In this document: positions 33,029 to 41,028 of the stretch, in pieces | Layout of the letters: every line of letters starts with the position of its first letter | Position numbering within the stretch: the stretch's first letter is position 1 | DNA from: Treponema sp. | GTDB taxonomy: Bacteria > Spirochaetota > Spirochaetia > Treponematales > Breznakiellaceae | Length of the DNA stretch: 42,029 bases | Assembly (NCBI GenBank): GCA_031288495.1 | Contig: JAITRH010000183.1 | Location: forward strand, 1-42,029 | Direction: 5' to 3' | Translations under genes and position numbers: made by a program | Notes under the pieces: model-generated | Told to the model about the DNA's origin: nothing | Database searches by the model: none | What the model saw: the letters and a program-made list of their open reading frames with translations, nothing else

Positions 33029-34426
33029 ATGATAAAACTCTGTTACATTGGCGGAGGTTCCCGCAACTGGGCCTGGGTGTTAATGCAGGACCTGGTGTTT
33101 GAGCAAGAAATCTCAGGGCATATCGAACTATACGATATTAAGCCGGAAGACGCGCAAACCAATGCAATCATCGGTAACGCCCTTTTGTCGCGGCATAACC
33201 CGGGACACTGGAAGTTTCACGCCAATCCTTCCCTGGAAGACGCCCTTACCGGAAGCGACGTGGTGTTTATCTCGATTCTTCCGGGGGATTTTGAAGAAAT
33301 GACGGTCGATGTCCATGCCCCGGAAGCGTACGGTATCTACCAGTCCGTGGGGGACACCGCGGGAGCAGGAGGTATTATCCGGGCGCTGCGGACCATTCCC
33401 CAGTTCCGCGCCCTTGCTCAAGCCGTAAAAAAATACGCCCCCGACGCATGGGTGATTAACTATACCAACCCCATGGCTATCTGTACCCGGACCTTGTACA
33501 AAGAGTTTCCCCAGATTAAAGCCGCGGGGTGCTGTCATGAGGTATTCAACACCCAGAAGCTGCTTGCAACGGTGCTGGAAATATCGGGATGCGCCCCCAG
33601 GGGCAGCATTAAACGGGAGGAAATCAATACCCGGGTGTTGGGCATCAATCATTTTACCTGGATTGACAAGGCTTCATGGAAAAACATCGACATCTTTCCC
33701 TACTATGGGCAATTCGTAGACCGTTATGGGGAATCGGGTTTTCGCGGCGCGGAAGCGGCCACTACCTTTGCCGCGGGAAGCCCTTCCGGGGACGATCCTG
33801 AGGAAGCGGTCCGGCGCAGACTCTTTTCCAGCGTGGAACGGGTCAAGATGGATCTCTTCCGCCGCTATGGACTCATTGCCGCGGCAGGAGACCGGCACCT
33901 CGCGGAGTTTTGCCCTCCTTCCTGGTATCTTGCAAGCCCTGAACAGGCGGAAAGCTGGGGATTTGCCCTTACGCCGGTAGCCTGGCGTATGGCAAACCGG
34001 AAGACCTTGATAGCCCAGGCCCAAGCCTACCGGGATGGGACGAAAACCATGATCCCGGTTGCCTCGGGGGAAGAAGGGATTAGAATTGTGAAATCCCTCA
34101 TGGGGCAGGGCAGCCTGATAAGCAACGTGAATATGCCGAATCAGGGGCAGATGCCGGATATGCCCCGGGACGCGGTCGTGGAAACCAATGCCGCCTTCTC
34201 GAGGGGTACTATTCAGCCCCTTGTGGGCGGAGAACTCCCCATAGACCTGCGGGATATGGTGATGCACCAAGTATTAACCCAGGAAGGGATCATCGAAGCG
34301 GTGTTTGAGCAGGACCAGGAAAAAGCCTTTCGGGTGTTTTCCCAGGATCTGGCGGTACAAACCTTGCCCTTGCAAGACGCCCGTACGCTCTTTGACCAGA
34401 TGTGCTCAAAAACCCTCAGGTCCTAA
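33029..34426 (+). CDS. Glycoside hydrolase family 4 (alpha-galactosidase / alpha-galacturonidase-like)
   Basis: NAD-dependent, metal-requiring glycosidase of family GH4, which cleaves alpha-linked (or 6-phospho) sugars by an oxidation-elimination mechanism in the cytoplasm. The 465-residue product shows the NAD-binding IGGGSRNW loop (7-14), an acidic residue after the second strand (ELYDIKPE), the GDTAGAGGIIRALRTIP segment (108-124), NYTNPMA (144-150), the metal ligand C169 in CCHEVF and H208 in GINHFTW. MelA-type alpha-galactosidase and LplD-type alpha-galacturonidase are the closest patterns; which substrate it takes cannot be read from the sequence. The ATG at 33029 gives the usual family N-terminus; a GTG at 33017 is an alternative. 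First gene of the sugar operon. Confidence 0.9.
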   Translation: MIKLCYIGGGSRNWAWVLMQDLVFEQEISGHIELYDIKPEDAQTNAIIGNALLSRHNPGHWKFHANPSLEDALTGSDVVFISILPGDFEEMTVDVHAPEAYGIYQSVGDTAGAGGIIRALRTIPQFRALAQAVKKYAPDAWVINYTNPMAICTRTLYKEFPQIKAAGCCHEVFNTQKLLATVLEISGCAPRGSIKREEINTRVLGINHFTWIDKASWKNIDIFPYYGQFVDRYGESGFRGAEAATTFAAGSPSGDDPEEAVRRRLFSSVERVKMDLFRRYGLIAAAGDRHLAEFCPPSWYLASPEQAESWGFALTPVAWRMANRKTLIAQAQAYRDGTKTMIPVASGEEGIRIVKSLMGQGSLISNVNMPNQGQMPDMPRDAVVETNAAFSRGTIQPLVGGELPIDLRDMVMHQVLTQEGIIEAVFEQDQEKAFRVFSQDLAVQTLPLQDARTLFDQMCSKTLRS

Positions 34427-34449
34427 TGGTACAAGCCGGGGAGACGAGG

Positions 34450-36534
34450 ATGGTGGATCGGCATAGATTGGTAAGCCGGCATAATCCGGTATACGGTACG
34501 GTTGAAACCCTGGCGCCTCTTTCAGTAGGGAATGGGAAGTTTTGCTTTACCGCGGACTGTACCGGATTACAGACCTTTTTTGACGCCTATAGCGCGCCGG
34601 AGGATGGGTTTCCCCTGTGTACCATGGCGGAATGGGGCTGGCATAGTTACCCCAATGCGCCGGAGGATGATTCCCGGCTTCGCCTTACCCCCTTGGACAC
34701 GTTTGGGAGAGCGGTCGGCTATGGGATAGATGAAACCGGGCAAGAGGAACTTTTTAGGGGCCTGCGCCAGAATGCCCACAAGTTTCATCTGGGGAAGATC
34801 GGCTTTACCCTTGAGGGGAAGCCCCCGGCCCTGGATACCTGTACGGTGCGAAAACAGACCCTCGATCTTTGGGAAGGCCGTTTATATTCGGAATGGACGC
34901 TGGCGGGTACGCCGGTACGCACCGAAACCTTGGTCCATCCCTGGGAAGACACCCTGTATGTGCGGGTTACCTCGCCTCTGGCAGCGGCGGGGAAACTGCA
35001 GGTGTCTTTGAGCTTTCCCTACGGCAGCCATAAAAAATCCGGCGCGGATTTTACCCATGTTTCAGGGCATAGGACCGTGCTTACCCGTAAAACCGGCGGA
35101 GGTGTAGAGATTGAGCGGGTGATGGACGGGACCAGGTACCGGGTTACGGTGGGTTTTACCGGTATATCCCCGGATACCCTGGGTGATACCGGTTTTCTTC
35201 CTTCCCATACCCTCACCCTGGGCGGAAAAACCGGGGGGCCTGATACCTGGGAAGTGGCTTTCCGTTTTGCGCCCCTTCATATACCGGTACTGGATAAGGA
35301 AGAGGACTTCAGGGAAGCGGGAAGGGAACAAAATCTCCCGTCCTTTACCCAAGCCCGGGAATCCTGCAGCGGGTTCTGGAAAGCCTACTGGATGAGCGGC
35401 GGGGCTATGGATTTTTCCGGTTCCGCCGATGCCCGCGCCCAGGAGTTGGAAAGGCGGCTGGTCCTTTCCCAGTACCTTACGGCGATTCAAAGCCGGGGCA
35501 GGTTCCCCCCGGCGGAAACAGGACTGAGCTGCAACAGTTGGTACGGCAAATTCCATCTGGAGATGCACTTTTGGCATTCCGCACATTTTGCCCTGTGGGG
35601 CAGAGCCGGGGTTCTGAAGAAAAGCCTGGGGTATTACAAAAAAATACTGCCCGCCGCCCGCCGCATTGCCGCGTCTCAGGGCTATAAGGGAGCGCGCTGG
35701 CCCAAGATGTGCGATCCCAGGGGGCTCAATTCGCCTTCGTCCATTGCGGTGCTTTTACTGTGGCAGCAGCCCCATCCGATTATGCTGGGGGAACTCTGCT
35801 ACCGCGCCGCGCCGGAGGAGGATTTTTTAGGGGAATACCGGGATATCATCCTAGAAACCGCCGAATTCATGGAAAGTTTTGTACATTGGACGGAGGGCGG
35901 TACCTGCGGGGTGTTAGGAGCGCCCTATATTCCTGCCCAGGAGCGGCACGATCCCAAAACCGTCCTGAACGCCCCCTACGAGCTTGAGTATTTCCGCTGG
36001 GGTCTGAAGCAGGCGGATCTATGGCTTGCCCGGCTGGGAGAAACGCCCCGTTTCGGGGATACGGCGGAGAAACTTGCCCCGCCGCCGCACAAAGACGGCT
36101 TGTATCTGGCCCATGAAAACTGCCCGGACACCTTTAGCGCTCCGCCCTTTTGCACGGATCATCCGGCAATGCTCGCCATGTACGGGGTGCTCAAGAGCGA
36201 AAAAATCGATCCTGCCCGGATGTCCGCCACCCTTGATAAGGCGCTTGCGGTATGGGATTGGAATTCCCTGTGGGGCTGGGACTTCCCCATGATGGCTATG
36301 ACCGCATACCGCCTGGGACGCCTTGAGGACGCGGTGGGCCTTTTGTTGCGGGATAGCCCCAAAAACACCTACCTTCCCAACGGGCATAACCGGCAAACCG
36401 GCTGTAATGACCTGCCCCTGTACCTGCCCGGGAACGGGGGATTGCTGCTTGCCGCCGGGATGATCGCCGCGGATAAGCAGGGTTTTCCCCGGGGTTTTAA
36501 CGTGCAAACCGAGGGACTCTATGCGTATCTCTGA
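34450..36534 (+). CDS. (alpha/alpha)6-type glycoside hydrolase-like protein, specificity unknown
   Basis: A 694-residue protein without a signal peptide, so cytoplasmic. The N-terminal half (to about residue 300) is beta-rich, beginning with a HNPVYGT...APLSVGNGKFCFTADCTGLQTF pattern seen in GH65/GH95-like enzymes. The second half is helical with conserved aromatic-rich stretches (LSCNSWYGKFHLEMHFWHSAHFALWGR, YKGARWPKMCDPRG, WNSLWGWDFPMMAMTAYRLG) typical of six-hairpin glycosidases. I could not place it in a numbered family with confidence. The ATG at 34450 has a GGGGAG site; an ATG at 34426 overlapping the GH4 stop (TAATG) is an alternative that would couple the genes. It probably acts with GH4 and GH43 on the imported oligosaccharide. 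Confidence 0.7.
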   Translation: MVDRHRLVSRHNPVYGTVETLAPLSVGNGKFCFTADCTGLQTFFDAYSAPEDGFPLCTMAEWGWHSYPNAPEDDSRLRLTPLDTFGRAVGYGIDETGQEELFRGLRQNAHKFHLGKIGFTLEGKPPALDTCTVRKQTLDLWEGRLYSEWTLAGTPVRTETLVHPWEDTLYVRVTSPLAAAGKLQVSLSFPYGSHKKSGADFTHVSGHRTVLTRKTGGGVEIERVMDGTRYRVTVGFTGISPDTLGDTGFLPSHTLTLGGKTGGPDTWEVAFRFAPLHIPVLDKEEDFREAGREQNLPSFTQARESCSGFWKAYWMSGGAMDFSGSADARAQELERRLVLSQYLTAIQSRGRFPPAETGLSCNSWYGKFHLEMHFWHSAHFALWGRAGVLKKSLGYYKKILPAARRIAASQGYKGARWPKMCDPRGLNSPSSIAVLLLWQQPHPIMLGELCYRAAPEEDFLGEYRDIILETAEFMESFVHWTEGGTCGVLGAPYIPAQERHDPKTVLNAPYELEYFRWGLKQADLWLARLGETPRFGDTAEKLAPPPHKDGLYLAHENCPDTFSAPPFCTDHPAMLAMYGVLKSEKIDPARMSATLDKALAVWDWNSLWGWDFPMMAMTAYRLGRLEDAVGLLLRDSPKNTYLPNGHNRQTGCNDLPLYLPGNGGLLLAAGMIAADKQGFPRGFNVQTEGLYAYL

Positions 36535-37444
36535 GATACAAATCCGCGACCCCTTTGTGGTACCGGAAGGGGGGAGGTACTACCTGTTCGGTTCTACCGA
36601 TAGGGACATCTGGAAAGGGCCGGGGACCGGCTTCGACGGATATGTCAGCGCCTTTGATGGGAGTTTAACCGATTTTGAAGGGCCCTTTCCGGCCTTTCGT
36701 CCTCCTGAGGATTTTTGGTCAGAGACGAATTTTTGGGCCCCTGAGGTACACCGGTACCAGGGAGGGTGGTATATGTTTGCCACCTTTAAACCCAAGAAAG
36801 GCAGCCGGGGGACGGCGATACTCAAAAGTAAAGGGGGTATTCTGGGTCCCTACGCCCCGTGGAGCTGGGCTGCCCCAGGGGTTTCAGGGCCGGTAACTCC
36901 TGGAGAGTGGGACTGTTTGGACGGCACTTTTTTTACCGAACGGGGAATCCCCTACCTGGTGTTTTGCCATGAATGGCAGCAGGTGGGAGACGGCGAAATC
37001 TGCGCCCTTCCGTTAAGCGGAGACTTACGCCGCGCCGCAGGTGCCCCGGTACTGCTTTTTCATGCAAGCGAAGCCCCCTGGTCCCATGCACTTGCGGGGC
37101 GCGCGCCGGGATCTTACGTTACCGACGGACCCTTTATGTACCCTACGCAAAAAGGGGGCTTACTTATGCTGTGGTCATCGTTTGATGCAAGGGGAAAGTA
37201 CTGTATCGGAGTAGCCCGTTCAGAAGACGGCGCCCTTACCGGGCCTTGGGTACAAGAGCAGGAGCCCTTATACCGTGGGGATGGCGGGCATGGGATGCTT
37301 TTCCCCAGTATCGAGGGAACGCTGTACTTGGCGCTCCACACTCCGAACCAGACCCCTTTTGAGCGGGCCCTCTTTGTACCGGTGCGGGAAGCCCCGGATA
37401 CCGGGGGTAAGGGTTCTCCCAAAACGTTGGTTTTGGCGGGATAA
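36521..37444 (+). CDS. Glycoside hydrolase family 43 protein
   Basis: A 307-residue five-bladed beta-propeller enzyme of the GH43 type, which includes beta-xylosidases, arabinofuranosidases and arabinanases. The general-base aspartate is D10 (IRDPFVV). The NFWAPEVH motif is at 70-77 and the second acidic position is D134 (WDCLDGTFF). The FCHEW segment with E151 and the TDGPF segment with D202 stand where the acid region lies, with Asp rather than the usual Glu in the latter. There is no signal peptide, so it works inside the cell on imported sugars. Its start lies 14 bp inside the preceding gene, indicating coupled translation, and the permease genes follow after 36 bp. Confidence 0.85.
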   Translation: MRISEIQIRDPFVVPEGGRYYLFGSTDRDIWKGPGTGFDGYVSAFDGSLTDFEGPFPAFRPPEDFWSETNFWAPEVHRYQGGWYMFATFKPKKGSRGTAILKSKGGILGPYAPWSWAAPGVSGPVTPGEWDCLDGTFFTERGIPYLVFCHEWQQVGDGEICALPLSGDLRRAAGAPVLLFHASEAPWSHALAGRAPGSYVTDGPFMYPTQKGGLLMLWSSFDARGKYCIGVARSEDGALTGPWVQEQEPLYRGDGGHGMLFPSIEGTLYLALHTPNQTPFERALFVPVREAPDTGGKGSPKTLVLAG

Positions 37445-37480
37445 ACCTGTAGGAATAGGATTAACCCCTAAGGAGGAAGT

Positions 37481-38410
37481 ATGTATACAAGCAAGAGTCT
37501 CTTTATCAAAGAACAGGTATCCTCTTACCTGTTCCTTGCCCCCTGGCTTCTGGGGTTTTTGGTGCTTACCCTGTACCCCATGATCTATTCGTTTTATCTT
37601 GCCTTTACGGAGTACACGATTTTGCAGCCCCCCAAATGGATAGGATTGCGGAACCTGTTCGTCATGTTTATCGGTAACGCCGAGTATCCCCGGGACGAGC
37701 GGTTCCTCAATTCCCTTTTTGTAACCCTGCGGTTTGTGTTTATTTCCGTGCCCCTCAAGCTGGCTTTTGCCTTGGCGGTGGCCATGCTGATGAACCAGAA
37801 GCTCCACCTTATTCCTTTCTACCGGACCATCTACTACATCCCCACCCTCTTGGGGGGTTCGGTGGCCATTGCGGTCCTGTGGCGCCGGCTCTTTGCAGGG
37901 GACGGCGCCATCAATACCCTCATCAGGATGCTCAGCGGGGGGGCGATAAACCCGCCCTCTTGGATTTCAAGCCCGATTTTCGCGATCTACACCCTGATAC
38001 TCCTGGCGGTGTGGCAGTTTGGCTCGCCTATGATCATTTTCCTTGCGGGGCTCAAACAGATACCCCAGGAATACTACGAAGCCGCCAGCGTGGACGGCGC
38101 GGGGAAGGTGAGGCAGTTTTTTTCCATTACCCTGCCAAGCCTTTCACCCATTATTTTCTTCAATCTGGTGATGCAGATGATAAGCGCCTTCCAATCCTTT
38201 ACCCAGGCGTATATCATCTCAGGAGGTAACGGCGGTCCTGTGGATTCCACCATGTTCTACAGCCTCTACCTGTATTTGCGGGGCTTTGCCCATTCCCAGA
38301 TGGGATACGCGGCGGCTATGGCCTGGGTACTGCTCCTCATCATTGCGGTCTTGACGGCCTTAACCTTTAGGGGTTCCAATACGCTGGTAAGCTACGGAGG
38401 GGGAGAATGA
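37481..38410 (+). CDS. Carbohydrate ABC transporter permease (MalF/UgpA type)
   Basis: Inner-membrane permease of a sugar ABC importer (CUT1 type), 309 residues with six transmembrane segments. The cytoplasmic EAA loop that contacts the ATPase is EAASVDGAGKVRQFFSITLPSLSP (about residues 205-228). A strong AAGGAGG site precedes the ATG at 37481. It pairs with the next gene, whose start overlaps its stop by 4 bp. No ATPase gene is in this operon; as in many CUT1 systems a shared MsmK/UgpC-type ATPase encoded elsewhere would serve. Confidence 0.94.
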   Translation: MYTSKSLFIKEQVSSYLFLAPWLLGFLVLTLYPMIYSFYLAFTEYTILQPPKWIGLRNLFVMFIGNAEYPRDERFLNSLFVTLRFVFISVPLKLAFALAVAMLMNQKLHLIPFYRTIYYIPTLLGGSVAIAVLWRRLFAGDGAINTLIRMLSGGAINPPSWISSPIFAIYTLILLAVWQFGSPMIIFLAGLKQIPQEYYEAASVDGAGKVRQFFSITLPSLSPIIFFNLVMQMISAFQSFTQAYIISGGNGGPVDSTMFYSLYLYLRGFAHSQMGYAAAMAWVLLLIIAVLTALTFRGSNTLVSYGGGE

Positions 38411-39255
38411 ACAAGCAGACTGGACAGGCGCTCAGATCCGGTATTTCCAATCTTATCATTATTGCGCTTGGTTTTGTGATGCTCTATCCGGTGATCTGGC
38501 TCATGACGGCTTCGTTTAAGGAAGGCTCCCAGATATTCAGCGATCCCGGTTTGCTGCCCAAGACCTGGACCCTGCAGAACTATATCAACGGCTGGGAAGG
38601 CATCGGTATTGTTCCCTTCAGTACCTTCTTTATCAATTCCTTTATCATTTGCAGCCTGTGCATTGGGGCCAATGCAATCTTCTGTTCTGTTACGGCCTAT
38701 GCCTTTGCCCGGCTGCGGTTTAAGGGACGGAATTTCTGGTTCGCCGTGATGATCCTCACCATGATGCTGCCGGGACACGTAACCACGATTCCCCGGTACA
38801 TTATCTTCCGTTCCTTCGGCTGGATCGATACGTTTCTCCCCTTTATTGTCCCTAAGCTCTTTGCTACGGATGCTTTCTTTGTGTTTCTCCTGGTGCAGTT
38901 CATCCGCAGCCTGCCTAAGGATATGGATGAATCCGCCCGCATTGACGGTTGCGGAAAGTTCGGTATTTACATCAGAATTATCGTACCCTTGAGCGTGCCT
39001 GCCCTGATTACCACCGTGCTTTTTACCTTCCTGTGGACCTGGGATGACTTCTTCAACCAGATGCTCTATCTCAATTCACCGGAAAAATACACCGTGCCTA
39101 TGGGTTTGCGGCTCTTTTTGGATTCTTCAGGGGTCTCCTCCTGGGGTTCCATGTTCGCCATGTCGGTTTTGTCTCTGATTCCCTGTTTTATCCTGTTCTT
39201 CTCGCTTCAGAAGTATTTTGTGCAGGGAGTCGCCACAACGGGTATCAAAGGGTAG
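38407..39255 (+). CDS. Carbohydrate ABC transporter permease (MalG/UgpE type)
   Basis: Second permease of the importer, 282 residues with six transmembrane segments. The EAA-type loop reads MDESARIDGCGKFGIYIRIIVPLSVPAL (about 176-203), with the usual substitution at the first positions. Its N-terminus has the typical MLYPVIWLMTASFKE pattern and its C-terminus the QKYFVQGVATTGIKG ending that marks MalG-like proteins. Translationally coupled to the first permease by a 4-bp ATGA overlap. Confidence 0.95.
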   Translation: MNKQTGQALRSGISNLIIIALGFVMLYPVIWLMTASFKEGSQIFSDPGLLPKTWTLQNYINGWEGIGIVPFSTFFINSFIICSLCIGANAIFCSVTAYAFARLRFKGRNFWFAVMILTMMLPGHVTTIPRYIIFRSFGWIDTFLPFIVPKLFATDAFFVFLLVQFIRSLPKDMDESARIDGCGKFGIYIRIIVPLSVPALITTVLFTFLWTWDDFFNQMLYLNSPEKYTVPMGLRLFLDSSGVSSWGSMFAMSVLSLIPCFILFFSLQKYFVQGVATTGIKG

Positions 39256-39286
39256 CTTACCCTTTAGGATATTTTTGGAGGTAAAC

Positions 39287-40579
39287 ATGAAAAAAGGCAT
39301 GTTTGTTTTGGTTGGGCTTGCCGTATCAAGCGCAATGATCTTTGCCAGCGGCGCTTCCCAGTCTAGGGCGGCTGCGGCTGCAGGGCCGGGAACCATACGC
39401 TGGTCTTTCTGGGGCGGGGAGGCCCGCATCAAGAACACCCAGCTCGCGATTGACCAGTTCACCGAAAGTACGGGGATCATCGTGGCGGCAGAGCCCGCTC
39501 CCGGAACCGGGGATCACTTCAACAAGTTCAAAACCCAGTTCGCGGGGGGCAATGCAGCGGACATCATCCAACTGGGCGGGGACTTTTCTAATCTGCAGGT
39601 CGGCGATGATGTGGGGTCCGTCCTCCTTCCGCTGGACTCCTTCGTAAAGAGCGGGATCATCGACACCTCTAAGGTGGACGCCTCGGCAATTACCGCAGGG
39701 ACCGTGAACGGCGTGCTCTACGCCCTTCCCTTGGCGGCCAATCTGCCGTCCCTGATCTACAACAAGGCCCTGCTCCAACGAGTAGGGGCTCCCTTACCCC
39801 GGGTTTCTATGAACTGGGAGGAATTTCGTTCCTGGCTTACCGCAGTAAAGGAGAAACTCCCTGCCGGCGTCTACCCCATGGCGGATAACAGCGCCAACTC
39901 CGACCAGTCCTTCTTCTTCGGGTATTGGTGCGGCCAGAACGGGACCGTCATGTGGGACGGCAAGCAGACCCACCTCACCGCCGCGGAGGCCCAGAAATAC
40001 TTCGACCTTTGGGCGGATTACCGCAGCGCAGGGCTTATTCCCCCTGCGGAGACCGCAGCGGATTATTCAGAAGTCAACGAGTCTTCTTCCTCCCTCATCG
40101 CGGGAAAGGTAGCGGTCTGTATCATCTGGTCGAATCAGCTACTGAATTACCAGAACGCCATAGCGGATGAACTGGACCTCATTGAACTCCCCCATGCCGC
40201 GGTAACCAAAGCCCTCTGGGGACAGATGAGCCAGATGATGGCTATCAGTAAAAACTCCAAGAACGCTGAAGCAGCGGCCAAGTTCATCAATTACCGGGTG
40301 AATGATTCCTCGGTATGGAAGATCATGGGCGCAGACCCTGGTACGCCGGTCAACTCCGAAGGCCGGGCCATTGTGGCTACCACTCCCGTTGCCAAGAAGA
40401 TCGCCGCCTACTTGGATGTGGCCGGTGCTCACACCCGGCCTCGGGACCCCAATATACCGGGGGATACCGAATGGAACAGCAGCTTTTTCCTGATTGCCCA
40501 GAATGTGGCCTACGGTAAGATCTCCAGCGCCCAGGCCGGTCAGCAGGTAATGGATCTCCTTGCACGGCTCACCCGTTAG
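39287..40579 (+). CDS. Carbohydrate ABC transporter substrate-binding protein
   Basis: Extracytoplasmic binding protein of the CUT1 family, 430 residues. The signal peptide covers about residues 1-20 (MKKGMFVLVGLAVSSAMIFA). The cleavage region ASGASQS looks like a lipoprotein site in which the cysteine is replaced, so the protein may be free in the periplasm rather than lipid-anchored. The mature protein has the bacterial extracellular solute-binding fold: TIRWSFWGGEARI near the N-terminus, DIIQLGGDFSNLQ, YALPLAANLPSLIYNKALLQRVG, and a C-terminal helix region around NAEAAAKFINYRVND. The GGAGG site at 39277-39281 supports the ATG at 39287; the longer open frame overlaps the permease and is not used. 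Last gene of the operon, before a strong terminator. Confidence 0.93.
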   Translation: MKKGMFVLVGLAVSSAMIFASGASQSRAAAAAGPGTIRWSFWGGEARIKNTQLAIDQFTESTGIIVAAEPAPGTGDHFNKFKTQFAGGNAADIIQLGGDFSNLQVGDDVGSVLLPLDSFVKSGIIDTSKVDASAITAGTVNGVLYALPLAANLPSLIYNKALLQRVGAPLPRVSMNWEEFRSWLTAVKEKLPAGVYPMADNSANSDQSFFFGYWCGQNGTVMWDGKQTHLTAAEAQKYFDLWADYRSAGLIPPAETAADYSEVNESSSSLIAGKVAVCIIWSNQLLNYQNAIADELDLIELPHAAVTKALWGQMSQMMAISKNSKNAEAAAKFINYRVNDSSVWKIMGADPGTPVNSEGRAIVATTPVAKKIAAYLDVAGAHTRPRDPNIPGDTEWNSSFFLIAQNVAYGKISSAQAGQQVMDLLARLTR

Positions 40580-40598
40580 GGATAGCCTGTATTGAGGG

Positions 40599-40645
40599 TA
40601 AGGCCCTTATTCATGGGGAATAGGGGTCTTATCCTTGGTTTTTTG
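40599..40645 (+). terminator. Intrinsic terminator of the sugar operon
   Basis: Bases 40599-40612 (TAAGGCCCTTATTC) pair with 40618-40631 (GAATAGGGGTCTTA) over 14 positions with two G-T pairs and a five-base loop, followed by a T-run at 40639-40644. It sits 20 bp after the binding-protein stop. Confidence 0.85.
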
Positions 40646-40805
40646 TAACTCCTTCGGGTGTTTCTTTTTGCTCCGCTCATAGCATTGGTGGTTCATCGGA
40701 GGTATCACTCTCCATACAGTCTTTTTCATGATAATCCATCCATTTTGTGGTATACTATGGACTTCTCTCCTCGTAGCTGACTTTACAAAAAAATGATTAG
40801 ATCTC

Positions 40806-40835
40806 TTGACAAAAATATATGATTTTTCATAAAAT
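40806..40835 (+). promoter_or_regulatory. Sigma-70 type promoter for the amino-acid transporter operon
   Basis: TTGACA (40806-40811) and TAAAAT (40830-40835) with an 18-base spacer, in AT-rich DNA. The -35 is perfect and the -10 differs at one position. Transcription should start near 40842, leaving a 5' leader of about 185 bases before the binding-protein ATG. Confidence 0.75.
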
Positions 40836-40856
40836 CCTAGTAAACTTATAGTTTAA

Positions 40857-40886
40857 ATATTATTATTATAACGATAGTAATAATAT
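40857..40886 (+). promoter_or_regulatory. 13-bp AU-rich hairpin in the mRNA leader
   Basis: ATATTATTATTAT (40857-40869), loop AACG, then ATAGTAATAATAT (40874-40886): thirteen consecutive pairs with one G-U. It lies about 15 bases after the predicted transcription start and six bases before the strong ribosome-binding site of the leader peptide. It may protect the mRNA 5' end or modulate access to that site. Confidence 0.6.
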
Positions 40887-40906
40887 GATATTAAGGAGGT
40901 AGTCTG

Positions 40907-40921
40907 ATGTGTTGTCAATAG
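40907..40921 (+). CDS. Candidate four-residue leader peptide M-C-C-Q
   Basis: ATG TGT TGT CAA TAG directly follows a near-perfect AAGGAGG site (40893-40899) at the ideal seven-base distance, inside the 5' leader of an amino-acid ABC transporter operon. Two of its three internal codons are Cys. Such a short Cys-rich frame could act as a cysteine-responsive leader. It overlaps, in another frame, a 26-codon reading frame starting two bases later. Evidence is positional; no homologues can be checked here. Confidence 0.4.
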   Translation: MCCQ

Positions 40922-40989
40922 GTGTGCTCGTAATAAGTCCGGTTCAAGAGGAAGGGTGTTGCAGTTACTTTTTACTGAGGTTCGATTAA
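40909..40989 (+). CDS. Alternative 26-residue leader peptide with a Cys-Cys pair
   Basis: A GTG at 40909, nine bases after the same AAGGAGG site, opens a frame of 26 codons ending at the TAA 40987-40989. It also contains tandem cysteine codons, TGT TGC at 40957-40962 (residues 17-18, in an EEGCCSYF context). Its stop codon sits at the base of a hairpin (40989-41016: AACA/TGTT and GCGG/CCGC stems) that ends two bases before the ribosome-binding site of the binding-protein gene. Only one of the two overlapping frames is probably used; ATG usage favours the shorter, its position relative to the hairpin favours the longer. Confidence 0.35.
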   Translation: MLSIGVLVISPVQEEGCCSYFLLRFD

Positions 40990-41028
40990 ACACAAGCGGT
41001 GATAAGCCGCAATGTTATGGAGGTTTTT

